From contig NC_092193.1 in assembly GCF_043641665.1 (NCBI RefSeq), positions 15,013,501 through 15,077,500 on the forward strand: a DNA stretch of 64,000 nucleotides. Direction: 5' to 3'. The translations under genes and the position numbers were made by a program. Shown here piece after piece: positions 20,611 through 32,758 of the stretch. This DNA comes from Enoplosus armatus (Eukaryota > Chordata > Actinopteri > Centrarchiformes > Enoplosidae). A model generated the notes under the pieces. The model did not search any database, was not told the DNA's origin, and saw nothing but the letters and a program-made list of their open reading frames with translations. Position 1 is the stretch's first letter. Every line of letters begins with the position of its first letter.

Positions 20611-23600
20611 TCTTTGCAGATTTTATTTTTGAAGTTTTTTGAAGCTACAAGTATAACAAATCACAACATAAACAATATTTAACTCCTTATTTTCTGTCAA
20701 TCTAGAAACATGATCGATCAGAGGACTCGTCTATCTCACCATTTTAAGAAATTCCAGCATCTTCACCAAAAATTAATCATTTGGTTTTTGGCCAGTGTCC
20801 TAATTTCCTATTCACCAAATATAATTGAAATCTGTTTTTGAGATATCCTGCTAACTAACAGACACTTTGAGTCAGTCCTGACAACAGAAACTGCCTTCAA
20901 TAAAAAAACGGTCACAACTAACTTTCATGAATGCCTGTAATGTCTGTATTTATGTGGTTAGTTGAAATATCGCTGGTGTGCTGTACAGCTGGTTTAAAAG
21001 GAACCAAACTGTGTCTTTATGTTTTAATCATTTCCCGTTTTGCTTTAGATAAAAGTGACCTAAACTGTGACCGTTACCATAACAACAACCTTTGATCAGA
21101 TCACAGTTGTTAGCCAGGACAGGTCCATCCATTACCCAGTAGTCAACCTCAGGGTCCATATTGCATGCCATCTGTTAGAGTGCAGGTCTACGAAGGCTGT
21201 TAAGTGCTTAGGTAAACTCTGCAGATCTCAGTCCCAAATGTCAGAGATAGACGGATAGCTTGTCGTGGTTCTCCTCACGCACATCTAAACTGGTGAAGCA
21301 GACGGCATGGAAAAATAGATGGATGCCTTGGCTGAGGTATAAAGATGTCAGAAAAAGTTCAACTCTATACTGCGCCATATGTTTCTACCCCCAGGAAACC
21401 GGTGGCGTGTGTGTGTGTGTGCAGGTTTTAGGTGTGTACACATGGTGTTCATGACTGTCAGTGGCCACCTTTTGGACAGTTACCTGCAGTGAGAGGATGA
21501 TGGATACTTATGGGCCGTGAAGAGCCATCTTTTGTGGGATTTGAGTGCAGTCGTTCTCGCTATCATTTTTCATCCTGACCCATATGGGCCATAAAAAATA
21601 TTTCCAAGACTCAACAGAGAAAGAAAAGGAAAGACTGAGAGAAAACAATGTTTGTGGCCCAAAACAGATCCCTGGCCACGGTCCAACGAGAGCTGGCAGC
21701 CGTCCACTAAATCAGAGCCACTGCTTGGAAGGTGCCCCCATTAAACTGATCTTAAAAAGGAGTGTTTCATCCATAACACATCTCGCTGCTATTTTGTGCC
21801 AAGCTCAGGTGTAATTGATTTCCTCCAAGTAATTTCGCTGCAGTGTTTGGTTCATTATACAGTGCATTTTGTTGTTCAGCTTTGTGATGCTTTTGGTGAT
21901 TTGAAATCCTATTAAACCCTGCGGTGAATCTCACTGAGCCATTTGTCTTGCTACTGTTGCATTGATGTGATATGTGGCCTAACGGTCTGTACCGGTGAAT
22001 CAGTGTCATGTCTCTGTGTGACACCCCACAGAGGACAAAATGAGCCTCAGAGCAGACCAAGTGAAACTTATTATGATAGATGGTTAAAGTGTTTATAATT
22101 TTAGGGCTACAAAAATAAGTATTAACTATATAATATGAAAATAGAGAAAATAGAAAGAAAAGAAAGAACTATTGTTTCAAGATGAGAGGTTTGAGAGAGG
22201 TTCTTTGTTTTGTAGCTCCGAGGCCACCAACGCTTTCTCATAAATTATAAGCACTACACTGTTTTCTCTGGCATGTCTCTGATGGACATAGTACAGCTTT
22301 TTATGGAGTGTATCTATTCTTTCACCTGCCTCCATGCAGCAGCAAGGCTGGTACCAACAGCAAATTCCACCCACACCCACTGCAGAGTATTTTACACAGA
22401 GGCAATTACACTTTAAGTATTCTATATATCACACAGGTAAGAATCCATTTTTACACATCAGTAGGTTACTGGAAATTATACTGGGATGGCAGAAAATGGG
22501 CTACAGCTACCTGCAAACACTAAATGTGACTGTTCATGAAACCCTCAAACAGCGATTGTCCAATCATAGCAACCGTAACAAGGCATGGCAGGTCTGACAA
22601 GCTTTGGATTTCACTACAGGTTGAAGTGGGCTGGAGTAAGAGCAATAGTCAATACATAAAGAGGGTCAAAAGCACAAGAGCAACACTGTAAAGACTGGAT
22701 TATACAGTGTGTTTGTGTGCGCTAACGTAAGCTGCAAACTACCTTATTACCCACAGTAACACTAACGTAGTGTTATTTCCAAGGCTACAGAGGACATCAT
22801 TTGCTAATATTATGTTATTTTGTCAGGGTTACAGGTTCCCGTCCAGGACCGGAACAGCCAGTGTGTTGAATTACCCCACTGTGTGGGAGACAATCCTGGA
22901 TGTTACAGTATCAGAGTTTGGGCTAACGCTAGCGACTCTGTCCTGCTCTTTATTGGATTTGATTACATTCCGGCAACCAGAGCCAAACTCATTACCCGTA
23001 ATAGCATTGCGTCTGCCCAACTTATCAGTGAGTCGTCATCCTAAAAGCCTTTTCTCTTGTAAAAGTGAAATTACAAACAATAAAGCTCAAATATAACCTC
23101 TGTTGCTTAAGTACTGTAGCAGGTTTTTCTATAGTAAGCAGGAATTTGAGCTTATTTTCCTTTTCATACTGCACTATGAGGTTGGTAGCTCTACCTAGCA
23201 ATACAAGACAGTGCTGAACCTTTTATTTACATGTCTTCTACATTTTGCTTTTTGCCTGGGACATGTAGCTTTGCATAATACTAATTGGTATGTAGCCATC
23301 ACAATTGCATATTTGAGACCCTTTCATGTGTTTCTGGCAGGGTTTTCAACTAACTCACAGAGTTAGCAATAATTAGATAGCTAGCTGTAACTGAAAGTCA
23401 CAGTTGATATTTGTCGTTGGCTAGAAATGAGATACCTGCTTTTGTGAAACCAGAGACCCACTCTTTCAAAAATCATTAAAAGTCTCGTGGTAAACTGGAC
23501 ACTGTTATCATTGTAGACTCCATGTGTGCATGCAAGAACAGAAAGCTCGATGTGAGGTGTGGCAACAGCGACTAAGTGAGGCGGGGCTTCAACATTTTGA

Positions 23601-24676
23601 AAGTGTGAGACTCTTGTTTAAACAGCGTCGTGGCAAACTCTGCAAATAGAGACACAGACACAAGGTTGACAGAGGACACTGGTGATCAGTGAAGGATATT
23701 GGCTGACAGCGGGGCGATATCAGTGCTGGCAGGACGGAGGAGCACAGAGAATATGGATGAAGCAACAACAAAATGGTTTCGCCTCACCATCACTTTCATT
23801 CCCCCTGAGGACGACGGAGCGAGAATGGCTGAGAAAATACGTGTCTGGCTACTCCAGGAGACACTGTATCATCTATACAGAAGAGCATAAACAAAGCTGA
23901 ACAAACTGTCTTCAGCACACGATGTGATTCTTCTGTATTTATTCCTCGATCTGTCTGCACAGACACACTGCTCTCACCTCTCTCTAGCAGCAGAAAAGCT
24001 TCCCTCCCTTTTTTTTCTCCCCTATTACTGTCTCTGCAAAGTCATCTCACATTCAGATTTAAAGACACTGAGCTCATTTCACACAATTTCAGGCTGGGCG
24101 GGTCAAAAGATAAGAGGAGCATCAGTTAAATACCTAATGTGAAGAAGAGCCTAACTCAGGATCTATTGATTTTGAGATCTGAGAATTATGAGTTATGGTT
24201 GTTTTGGGGTAGATTGATTATTATATTAAGTATTTCAAAGTGGATTTACTTTATAATTGTGTGTAAACTTGTAATAAGTGATATGAGACTCAGCATTTTT
24301 CTTTCTCAACTGCATGCTGCCTTGTTTTTTGACATTTATGATCAACAATGGAAAGAGATTTGTGCCTTTAAAGTGTCATCTTTTTATAATCTTTTCTCCC
24401 AAATGTTAATAAAAATTGCATTTTTTTTTCTTCTTGGCTTAAGGACGGCACAATTATCCTTTTATGAAATTGGCTTTAAAAAGGTTTTACACCCCCAAAG
24501 GATGTAGATAGACTCAGAGAGGAGCATGTAATCCCTCAATCCTAATTAAAACATCATAATCACCAAATTTAGAGCAACAAGGATTTTACCTGATAGCGAT
24601 GCTAAGCTTTAGATGCACTGTTTGTTTACTTATTCTAAGATGGAACAATCTGACAAGAACTATTTGTCTATCTCAC

Positions 24677-24865
24677 CTGATCGGAGCTGTTTGATGCGAC
24701 CCTGGCTGATGGTGGGGTCGACGGGCAGGAAGTCTTTGAACCAGGAGATCTCCGGGTCGGGGATGCCGCTGGCAGCGCACAGCATGGTGGCCGTCCTCGT
24801 CCGTTCCACCACCTTCAGCTGGGGACCCATGTCTATACTGGGGAAGCCAAACGGCAACAGGTCCT
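24677..24865 (-). CDS. ptprs: ptprs exon: first half of Ig2
   Basis: This 189-nt exon encodes [20 protein letters not shown], then [38 protein letters not shown] and KQLRS. Human PTPRS has [43 protein letters not shown]. It holds the first Ig2 cysteine (MLCAAS) and the W of SWFKD. Acceptor CTTCCAG, donor G|GTGAGA. Phase 1 in and out. Confidence 0.97.
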
Positions 24866-24989
24866 CTGGAAGGATGCAGACAAAGAAAGAAAGTATTCAG
24901 AATTTACAGATGCTAGCAGCATTCAAAACTCATATCAAGCAGTCAAAGCATTGGACAAATAGATATTTTGACCTGATGACAACGCTCGA

Positions 24990-25305
24990 AGTTCAGGGAT
25001 CACCAAAGTTATTACAAGTTATCCGGAGGGGGAGCATGAATGTCTATACCAGATTTCATGGCAATCCAATAGTTGTCAAGATATTTCACTCAAAGCCACA
25101 AATGTCAACCTCATGGTGGTGCTCGAGGAAAAGTCAGAGGATCACCAAAGTCATCAGGATTCATTGTCTGCGAGCCATGAATGTCTGTACAAAATGTTCT
25201 GTTCAAATTCATCCTGGACCAAAGTTGCGGACCGCTGACCGTCCAACTGACTGTCAGACCGACACTGGCATCCCCAGAGCTACGCTGCCAGCATGGCTAA
25301 AGAGA
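24990..25305 (+). mobile_element. Teleost dispersed repeat, copy 1
   Basis: It contains tgaatgtctataccagattt, catggcaatccaatagttgt, gatatttcactcaaagccac, aatgtcaacctcatggtgg and gatcaccaaagtcatcagga. It ends in a gaccg/gactg-rich stretch and catggctaaa. The same ordered blocks occur at 47030-47560. I recognise this as a common fish repeat of uncertain class. Confidence 0.6.
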
Positions 25306-26689
25306 GATAATGATGAAGCTATGAAGAGAGACAGAGACAGAGGGTTGTGGTAGGGGATGGGCGGGGGGGGGGGGGGGGGTTAGATAATGTGAGGATTGCT
25401 CATACTTTACTTTGGAGCAAATCCACTAGGACAATAATGAACAAATGTTTGTACTTCTTTTTTTGGGACAGTTGATCTGCAGTTTTTCTAAACACAAACT
25501 GGTTTATCTGCCTGCACAGAGGCAGCGTCAACCCTGCTGCCATGCACTGAATCCTTACTTTCCTTCTGTGGTGAAACATAAGACTTGCTTACACACACAC
25601 ACAGTGATAAGAGAGCCACCCCCGACCCCCCCCCACCCACCTTTAACATCTGCAGGCCCTTGAAAGTACAGACACTTGCGAGGACAGCAGAGCCACCATA
25701 TCCTTCCTCATTAAAGCTGCGTGTTCATTACTACAGCTTGATAGTCATTAGGTGATCTGGTAGGCTGGCAGAAACACAGCTAGGTTTTAGTGTGTGTGTG
25801 TGTGTGTGTGTGTGACAGGCCGTTTCTACAGGAGTATAAACATACCGCCCAGTCAGCAGGAGTTACTTAATTGCCGACACATGCATAAACACAGCCAGCC
25901 AGCCAGACATACACATACACATACAGTGCACTCCTAACCTAGAAACACAGGTGTTTGGTGGCGGTGAACTGTGAGTTTTCCATGGTGTGGCTCCGTGTTA
26001 TGTGGTGGTAATGATTCCTGTCTAATAACTATGCAGAGAGCTGCTCAGAAACAGCAGCAGCAATTAGAAGCTGGGATCAAGAGGAGGGGCAGGGCACTGG
26101 GGGTAATAAGGACTTGTTAGCAGTAATTGTTAAAATGTACCAACGATTAGAGAGGCCGATCTGGGATGTGTCTGCATGCGTCTGGATATGTCTGATTATG
26201 TTTGGGGGGGCAGTGGATAAGTGTGTGTGTGTGTGTACATATTTGTTTCTATTGCTATGTTCTTATTAGCATCTTCACAGATTTGTGCAACGCGTGGCAT
26301 AATGTACAGAGACAAAGTCCACACATATCCAGGAAAATGAAGGTGTGTGCACGCCGAAAAAGCAGTTGCTTTCTATTTCACATACACACAAACACATTCA
26401 CACACACTTTCTCTGGTGAATGGGATTAAGCAGCTCGGTGACAACAGTCCAGATGGCCAGACACGTAATCAAGCATCCATCAGCCTTCCTGCTTCCTCCT
26501 CTCCTTACCCTTTTAACTGCTCTATCTCTCTCGCACATACACACCGACACCTCCCCCATACCTGGAACTATAATTATATATCCCACTTTCCTACAGCAGC
26601 AAAGCAATTACCAAGATGGCAATTTCCTCGGCTAATAAATCAAACCCACAGGAGCCTCTTGATTGTCAAGCACAACAAAACCCCCTAAA

Positions 26690-27290
26690 AGTTTGCTAAC
26701 TCGAGCTCGGCATCGCTGACAAATTTGGAGCCAAACGCAGTCCGAGACGCAGACCGCGGCCACGTCAGCTGTCGGTGTGTTTTTCCTCCGCTGCTCTCCT
26801 CCTCCGGGCCCCCTGCTACCTAACCACATGACAGACGTGTACCATCTGCTTCCACACACTCTGCGATGGGGATGAGAGGCTGAGTGGAGATAGGATCTAT
26901 CGCTCTCTTCCTCTCTTTCCACAGTCATCAGCTTTGGAGAGACCCCGTCAGATAGGGATGTCAAGCTGCTGCTGATGGCGTGGCTGAGAGGAGGAAGGAG
27001 AAGAGAAATGCCACGAAAGGCGAGAGAGTAAAGTCTGAACGCTGTGGTTAGAGCTCAGCTCAACGGAGACCCAAGCGGAGGGAGGGGGACCTCCTTCATC
27101 CCCCTGCCTCCACCTTCCTCCTCCCTCCACCAACCCCTGACTGATCAATGCTAATGATCCTCCTGAATGGAGGCCAGTGGTACGGGCCATTGACGAAAAC
27201 AAGGAGGAAGAGAAAGGAAGTAGTGGGGGAAGATCGATAGGGAGGTCAAGAGGCGAGCTCCCCCGTGGCGGGGAATATGCTAGGGCTACA
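26690..27290. promoter_or_regulatory. Intragenic CpG-richer block (candidate alternative promoter or enhancer)
   Basis: Within otherwise AT-rich intron, this stretch holds many CpGs (ctcgagctcggcatcgctg, gtccgagacgcagaccgcgg, ccacgtcagctg) and CT-rich blocks but no ORF that resembles a protein. It lies between the Ig1 and Ig2 exons. Function is inference only. Confidence 0.25.
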
Positions 27291-28863
27291 TCTGCTCCCC
27301 TCTACCCTCCCCTACCCCACCCCTCTCTTGAGAGGGTTCAGATGGTCTTTTTATCACCCCGCCGGCTACCACTACACGGACTCCCTAGCTGTTAATTAGA
27401 GCACGCCACTGCAGCGGGCTCGGGGCGTGTGCACGTATGTGTGTGTATGTGCCTGTATGTGCGTACTTGTAGGGGGTCCGGCTCTGTATTCCAGTCAGGT
27501 CTTTATCAATGCAGCAAATAAAGAGTGTAGGTGGACCATTAAAAAGAGGCAAGAGAAACAGGGAGAGAGATGAATGATTGGATGGATGGAAAGATTTTGA
27601 GAGACTGCCATGCTGCATGAAAACAATGAGAAAAGAATAAAGAATATATAAAATGATTGTTTTTAATGTTTGTTGTTAAGGGCTAAAACTTACTAATAAT
27701 TTATAGTTTATAGTTTATATTTTAAATTGTTGAGTCTATAAAATATCAAAAAATAGTAAAAAAAAAAATGCCCATCACAACTCCCCAGAGCCTAAGATGA
27801 TGTCTTTGAAAAGCTTGTTGTGTCTGACCAACTGTTTAAAACCCAAATAAATACAGTATATTCAATTTTTTTATTCTTTTTTCAGTTAATTGAATTGTTT
27901 AATTTATAAATTGACATATAAAAATAAAAACAAATTAAAATATCCATCATTATTTCCCTGGGCCCAAGGTAACATCTCCAAATTGCTTGTTCAAGAATTA
28001 AAAATAAAAAGAAATGTGACATGGTATCAAGCAGCAAATTTTTACATCTGTAAAGCTGGAATCAGCAAATGTTTGGCATTTTTTTTCAGACACAATCAAC
28101 TACTCAGCTCATCACCTGAGTTTCATCATTTCAAATCTGAGTCTAAATTTTAAATCTGAATTTGTATGTAATTCTTGGTAGTACGACTCCTGCATCAATG
28201 CTGTCTTTACATCAAGGACTACAATGGAAATAAGTCTTGGACTTTTTTGTTTTGTCCTTGACATTTTGTAGATGTGTGACCTGGGGTCCTCTCTGTCAGA
28301 TAAACTGAAGATAAGATATACTGTAGACAGACAGACAGACAGACAGAGAGACACTAACACACAGCAGTGGACTGTTCTGCAGATAAGCAGCAGACAGATA
28401 GTTGTACTGGACTCTGAAGTACAGTTCACTGGAGAGGAGAATGGGGAGCTACAGGTATTCAGCCAGGCTCCTGGATGAGTCAGCGGCTGCTTGAAATAGA
28501 TACTGCGGGCATGGCCTTGATCACACTTTTCACCAAATGAATCATTTATCAAACACAAACACTGCTGCGCAAAAGTACCACTTTTCCATCTCCTGGCTAA
28601 ATTGATAAGACAGCCTATGGAAAAATGCGCCATGTGTATATAAACATTGTGTGTGTCAACAGCGTTTGGGGGGGAACATTGGCAAGGACCAACCAGCGTT
28701 GTTCCCTGGAGCTTTGTGTTTGTGTGTATTTGTGTGTATCAAGAGGTTGGGAGCGTAAATTCTGGCCTGGTTATGTTTGCAGAAGGGCAATCAGGCCCTG
28801 TGCCCAAAACCGGTCGGTGGAGCCAACTGAATCTGGGCAAATATGCAATTCATACGTCTGCGT

Positions 28864-28864
<1 letters not shown>

Positions 28865-28914
<50 letters not shown>
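28865..28914. repeat. (CA)n microsatellite
   Basis: A perfect run of about 25 units in the Ig1-Ig2 intron of ptprs. ORFs through it consist of His-Thr or Val-Cys repeats and are artefacts. Confidence 0.97.
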
Positions 28915-28916
<2 letters not shown>

Positions 28917-29833
28917 CAAACACATAATGCATATGATGCAAACAAACAAACATGAATCCAGGTTTTCTTTTCCGGTCTCTCTTTGTATTTCCCTCAGTCA
29001 CCCAAACACAGATACACACACACGCAAACACTTGCTTCCCCACAGAAAATTATCATTTGTCCTGGTTAAGAAACAGGTTGCCTATTCATCTTTCAGTTCA
29101 TTTCAGCGGGGAACGGCCATGTGCATGAAAGAAGCCCGAATAAAAGCCGATCTCAGGGAGCCTGATTCAGGATTAATCTGCCAGCTCTCAGCGGTCTTCA
29201 GAGGCTGTAATGCTTTGACTCCTATAGACTGCAGCAGGGCTGAAGGGGAACACTTTAAATGCTAATGGGCCTTTATGATAATAGATCACAATACAATGCA
29301 GAATCAGATTTAGCATCGTAGATCAATCCCTCCAAGACCCTATATGTGTCCACCACCATCCTGAGCCCTACTTTGCTTCTCATCACAGATCCAGTCGCCG
29401 GAGACTAAACGCACAAAACATGACAAACCCACATGAAACACTCTGTTACATACAAGCACGGATGAAGAATAGACTGCAAAAAAGGAAGGTGGGAATAAAA
29501 ACAGTGAAGATGAGGGTGTATATATGATGAAAGAGCTGGTTCTCCTCTGAAGGAGTGTAATCCTCTTGCAGACTGAGTTGATACTCTCAGTTGTTTCCAG
29601 ACCGAAATGCTGCTTGAGCCGCCGGCCTGCCAATGCAGCAGACGCCTGGGGGGAACCACTGATCTGACTCTGTTGTTCATTTGAAGGGTGTTTGCCGTGG
29701 TGGCAGAACATCTCTCCTCCCCCTTCTCTCTCTCTCTCTCTCACCCTCTTCCTCCCCCTTCCCTCGCCTCCCTTTCTCCTAAAATGGGACACTGGGAGGT
29801 GAGTATAATCAGGATTACTCTGCACAAACCAGC

Positions 29834-29836
<3 letters not shown>

Positions 29837-29876
<40 letters not shown>
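29837..29876. repeat. (CA)n microsatellite
   Basis: A perfect run of about 20 units in the Ig1-Ig2 intron of ptprs, about 1 kb from the previous one. Confidence 0.97.
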
Positions 29877-29881
<5 letters not shown>

Positions 29882-32580
29882 GTATATACGCGGCTGCAGT
29901 GATGAGAATCTCTCGCCCACCAGAGGTTTTTAAACATGCGGAACTGCAGATATTCACATCTCCTAAAGGCGCAACAACACAACTGCAGTGTCCAGAGAAA
30001 AGAGCAGTTTGGGTGGAAAAGGGGATGGGGTGGGTTCGGAGCGGGTGAGGGCGGAGAGGTGGAGCCTGTAAAAATGCAAAGGGAGGAGAAGAGAGAGAGT
30101 CTGGGTAGACAGTGAGGGTCAGGCAGAATAGATGGCAGAGAAAATGAAAGAATGAATAAAACAAGAGAGAAGAAATTAGAAACGGTCGTCGCTGTGGGCC
30201 AAAGAAGAGGCTGCTAGAGCCAAAGACGGAAAGATATAGTCAGGAAAAGAGAAAGGAGCCAGACGAGTAGTGCAATGGGATGGGAAGGGTGATGTGTGTT
30301 GATGATGATGTTGTTGAAGGCACAAAGAGAGAGATCTCCCTGACCCTAACCTACCACATCTCCATCCATTAGGCAGTCCATAGAGCAGTAGCCCATATCC
30401 TGTGGCCAACCACAAGTCCCTCACACTGTACAACATTGCTATTAGTGTCGGTCAACCATTATACAAAATGATGGGATGAAACACATCAGGGGATGAAAAG
30501 ACTTTTCAGTGGAGGGGGTTTGGTCAGTAATGGAAAGCCTCCTTTCTACTTCAGTGGCTGCATGGTGGACCTTTTCTCCGATGAACCATGTTTTGAAAAG
30601 ACTGACCCAAACACAATTTTTGCAGACTTTTGTGCACTTAACAGCATTCTTGGATGACATGATCTATCGTACAGTATATCACTCAGACTATAGTCCATTG
30701 CAGGGGTGGATGGTTTTAAAAACATGCTGTCAAACTGTCCAAAGCATTGAGTTATATTTTTTCAGGAATAGAGTTGTGATGTGGGAGGAGGCGTCTCGAA
30801 GTAAATGTCCCAGTATTTTTCTGCATATATGTCAGGTGACTGGCATTTGGAGCATTCCCAAAGCTTGGATGGGCGTGAAATCATCAGTACAAAAGATTAG
30901 CAAGTGTTATAGAAAATATCTCGTTCTTTGATCAAAAGTCAAAGTCTTTTTAATTAGGAAAACGCATTTAATACCAAGTTGACAGAAAAAACATGATTTC
31001 TCAGAAACAACGCTGAAATAATTAAAACTTGAGGCCATAAGATAAACCCATAGTATCCTTTAACAATCAAGGACACTCCTGTGTCTCTGTGGCAACAAAC
31101 ATTGAGGATATCACTAAAAGAAAACTTTGAAATAGGAATCTAGGGGGCAGTGATCCTCTGTCATGGTACATCATTTTATATCACAATATCAATAAATATT
31201 GTCATACAGTGCATTTTCTGGAAAATCAATTGAGAAACTGTTCATGGATAAAATAACCAAAAAACTGATGTCTGTTTTTGGAAAATTCAGTGAATTAAAT
31301 CCCTAATAAAAGTCATATGAAAATCCAATACTACCACAAAACCCGATTTGCAACATTGCCCACAATTACCTCATACATCCAGAGATATTAAAAGGGACAC
31401 CTAACACCATATGGCAACATCTGTCGCTTGACAAATTTACATCATCTGACCATAAATCATATTGCCCACCATACACAGGGGCAACCCTGTCTGTGCAACC
31501 ATATCCGATGGTTAAAAATGAAACCATAATGGCTACTAACAGCTCTGAATGTGGTCGGTGCTTTGGGTCAAACATTGTTTCATTCATCGCAGTCCTGTAT
31601 TCGGTTTACTGCACAGAGAGAATCAAAGACAGCTGATTCTATTGTCACTGAGGGGACAGGGTCACGATGCACAGATCTCAAGAGAAAAGTTTACACAAAC
31701 AGGAACAGGCACACACCGAGAGGCTTGCCCTCGAGGTGTAGTTTATGTGGTAATGTGCTTTAGATTGGGGCTGTGTGTGCAGAGACGATGGGCTGGGTAA
31801 CAGATGGACAGGAGTCTATTCCCTGGGCTACCAGCCTTCTGCTTACCACACAGCCCTGCCAACTCCACAATCCTCATCCATCTCCCGCACTTCTACACCC
31901 CCTCCACCTCTCCTTCGACATCCCATTTCATCTCTATTGTTTCACGCCATCCTGTTGTGTTACTCAACTTTCCCCCACCTCCTCACCCTCCATCATACTC
32001 CTTCTCACCTCTCCTCAACCTCTTCCTCTATCTTTACTTCTCTTCCTCAATGTCCACTGGCAGAAATGGGTTGTCTGCCAAACCGAGGCCTAATCCCCTG
32101 ATTTTTCTTCATGTAGTAACAGCCCAAGCAGCCATCCCTCTATTTCTTCGTCCTTTTCCTGCTGTGCTGGGCGAATGGCCAGGGCTCAGATCCCAGGCCT
32201 GCAGCCACATGCTGGAACTTTGGTTCATAGCATGTTGGAGCACCACATTAGATAAGTTTCCCTCCAAGGAGACAGTGTACATTAGATTAACACCCTCACT
32301 CTAGCCGAGAAGCGCAGTGATTACAGCAAATCGGGATGCTAAAATACCCTTTAGCTAGCACGCTAGTGAGCCCTCCCTGTGGCCAGCTCACGCTCGGTCG
32401 CACTCAAGAGGGGACTATAAAAAGAACAGTTGACTGCAGCCTGCTGTGGAGGCAGGGTGTGGCATGGCTCTATTGTCACATCTACAACTGACAGCCCGGG
32501 GAACTGGGGACGACGGTTGAAATCAGGTGTGTGCACGTGAAAAGAAAGCACCACATAAGTGGAAAAGGATGGAGATAGGC

Positions 32581-32583
<3 letters not shown>

Positions 32584-32611
<28 letters not shown>

Positions 32612-32616
32612 CTCAC
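32584..32616 (-). promoter_or_regulatory. 5' splice site followed directly by (CA)n
   Basis: On the sense strand the donor of the second Ig1 exon reads AGAG|GTGAGA followed at once by (CA)13. The repeat begins within about six bases of the donor. CA-repeat RNA is the known high-affinity target of hnRNP L, which can enhance or repress nearby splice sites. A regulatory role here is inferred. Confidence 0.55.
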
Positions 32617-32758
32617 CTCTGATAATGGCCAGCTTTGCAGTGACGGACACCTCTCCTTCACTGTTGCGTGCCACACACTCGTAGATGTTCTCATCTCGGG
32701 GTGCTCTGAGCGGTTGGATCCTCAGCACAGCACCTGCACCCTCATCAAACTCTACGGT
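32617..32758 (-). CDS. ptprs: ptprs exon: second half of Ig1
   Basis: This 142-nt exon encodes [20 protein letters not shown], then [19 protein letters not shown] and TAKLAIIR. Human PTPRS has [36 protein letters not shown]. The YEC cysteine closes the Ig1 disulphide. Acceptor GGATGTCCAG, donor G|GTGAGA with the (CA)n noted above. Confidence 0.96.

Larger units (their letters stand above)
16923..24676 (-). other. ptprs: ptprs intron splitting Ig2 (7.8 kb)
   Basis: This is the intron in which the optional meA microexon of Ig2 would be expected. I looked for a minus-strand coding of E-x-x-x-x-T-P-I-R between splice signals and did not find it. The intron contains a (CA)n microsatellite at 17845-17889 and two interspersed repeats (18030-19047 and 20285-20610). 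The rest shows no gene. Confidence 0.65.
24866..32616 (-). other. ptprs: ptprs intron between Ig1 and Ig2 (7.75 kb)
   Basis: No coding exon is seen. Contents: a teleost repeat (24990-25305), a G17 run (25363-25379), a CpG-richer block (about 26690-27290), and two long (CA)n microsatellites (28865-28914 and 29837-29876). A possible conserved block lies at 29080-29330, and an unexplained non-repetitive stretch of about 1.1 kb at 30440-31600. Confidence 0.65.

Noticed and set aside
22255..22290. Another meA-like string (minus strand S-M-S-I-R)
   Set aside because: No GT donor follows it and the T-P-I-R core is absent.
24613..25353. 246-codon plus-strand ORF
   Set aside because: It is antisense to the first Ig2 exon of ptprs and then runs through the teleost repeat at 24990-25305. 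No protein-like composition or known domain.
28112..28633. 173-codon minus-strand ORF
   Set aside because: Low-complexity segments and no recognised family; it overlaps the (GACA)n-like tract near 28327-28347.
29340..30164. 274-codon minus-strand ORF
   Set aside because: It passes through a (CA)n microsatellite (Val-Cys run) and a purine-rich stretch. No domain, and no splice partner that fits ptprs.
31804..32304. 166-codon plus-strand ORF rich in Ser, Pro and Leu
   Set aside because: CT-rich low-complexity sequence with overlapping ORFs in all three frames, and no domain.
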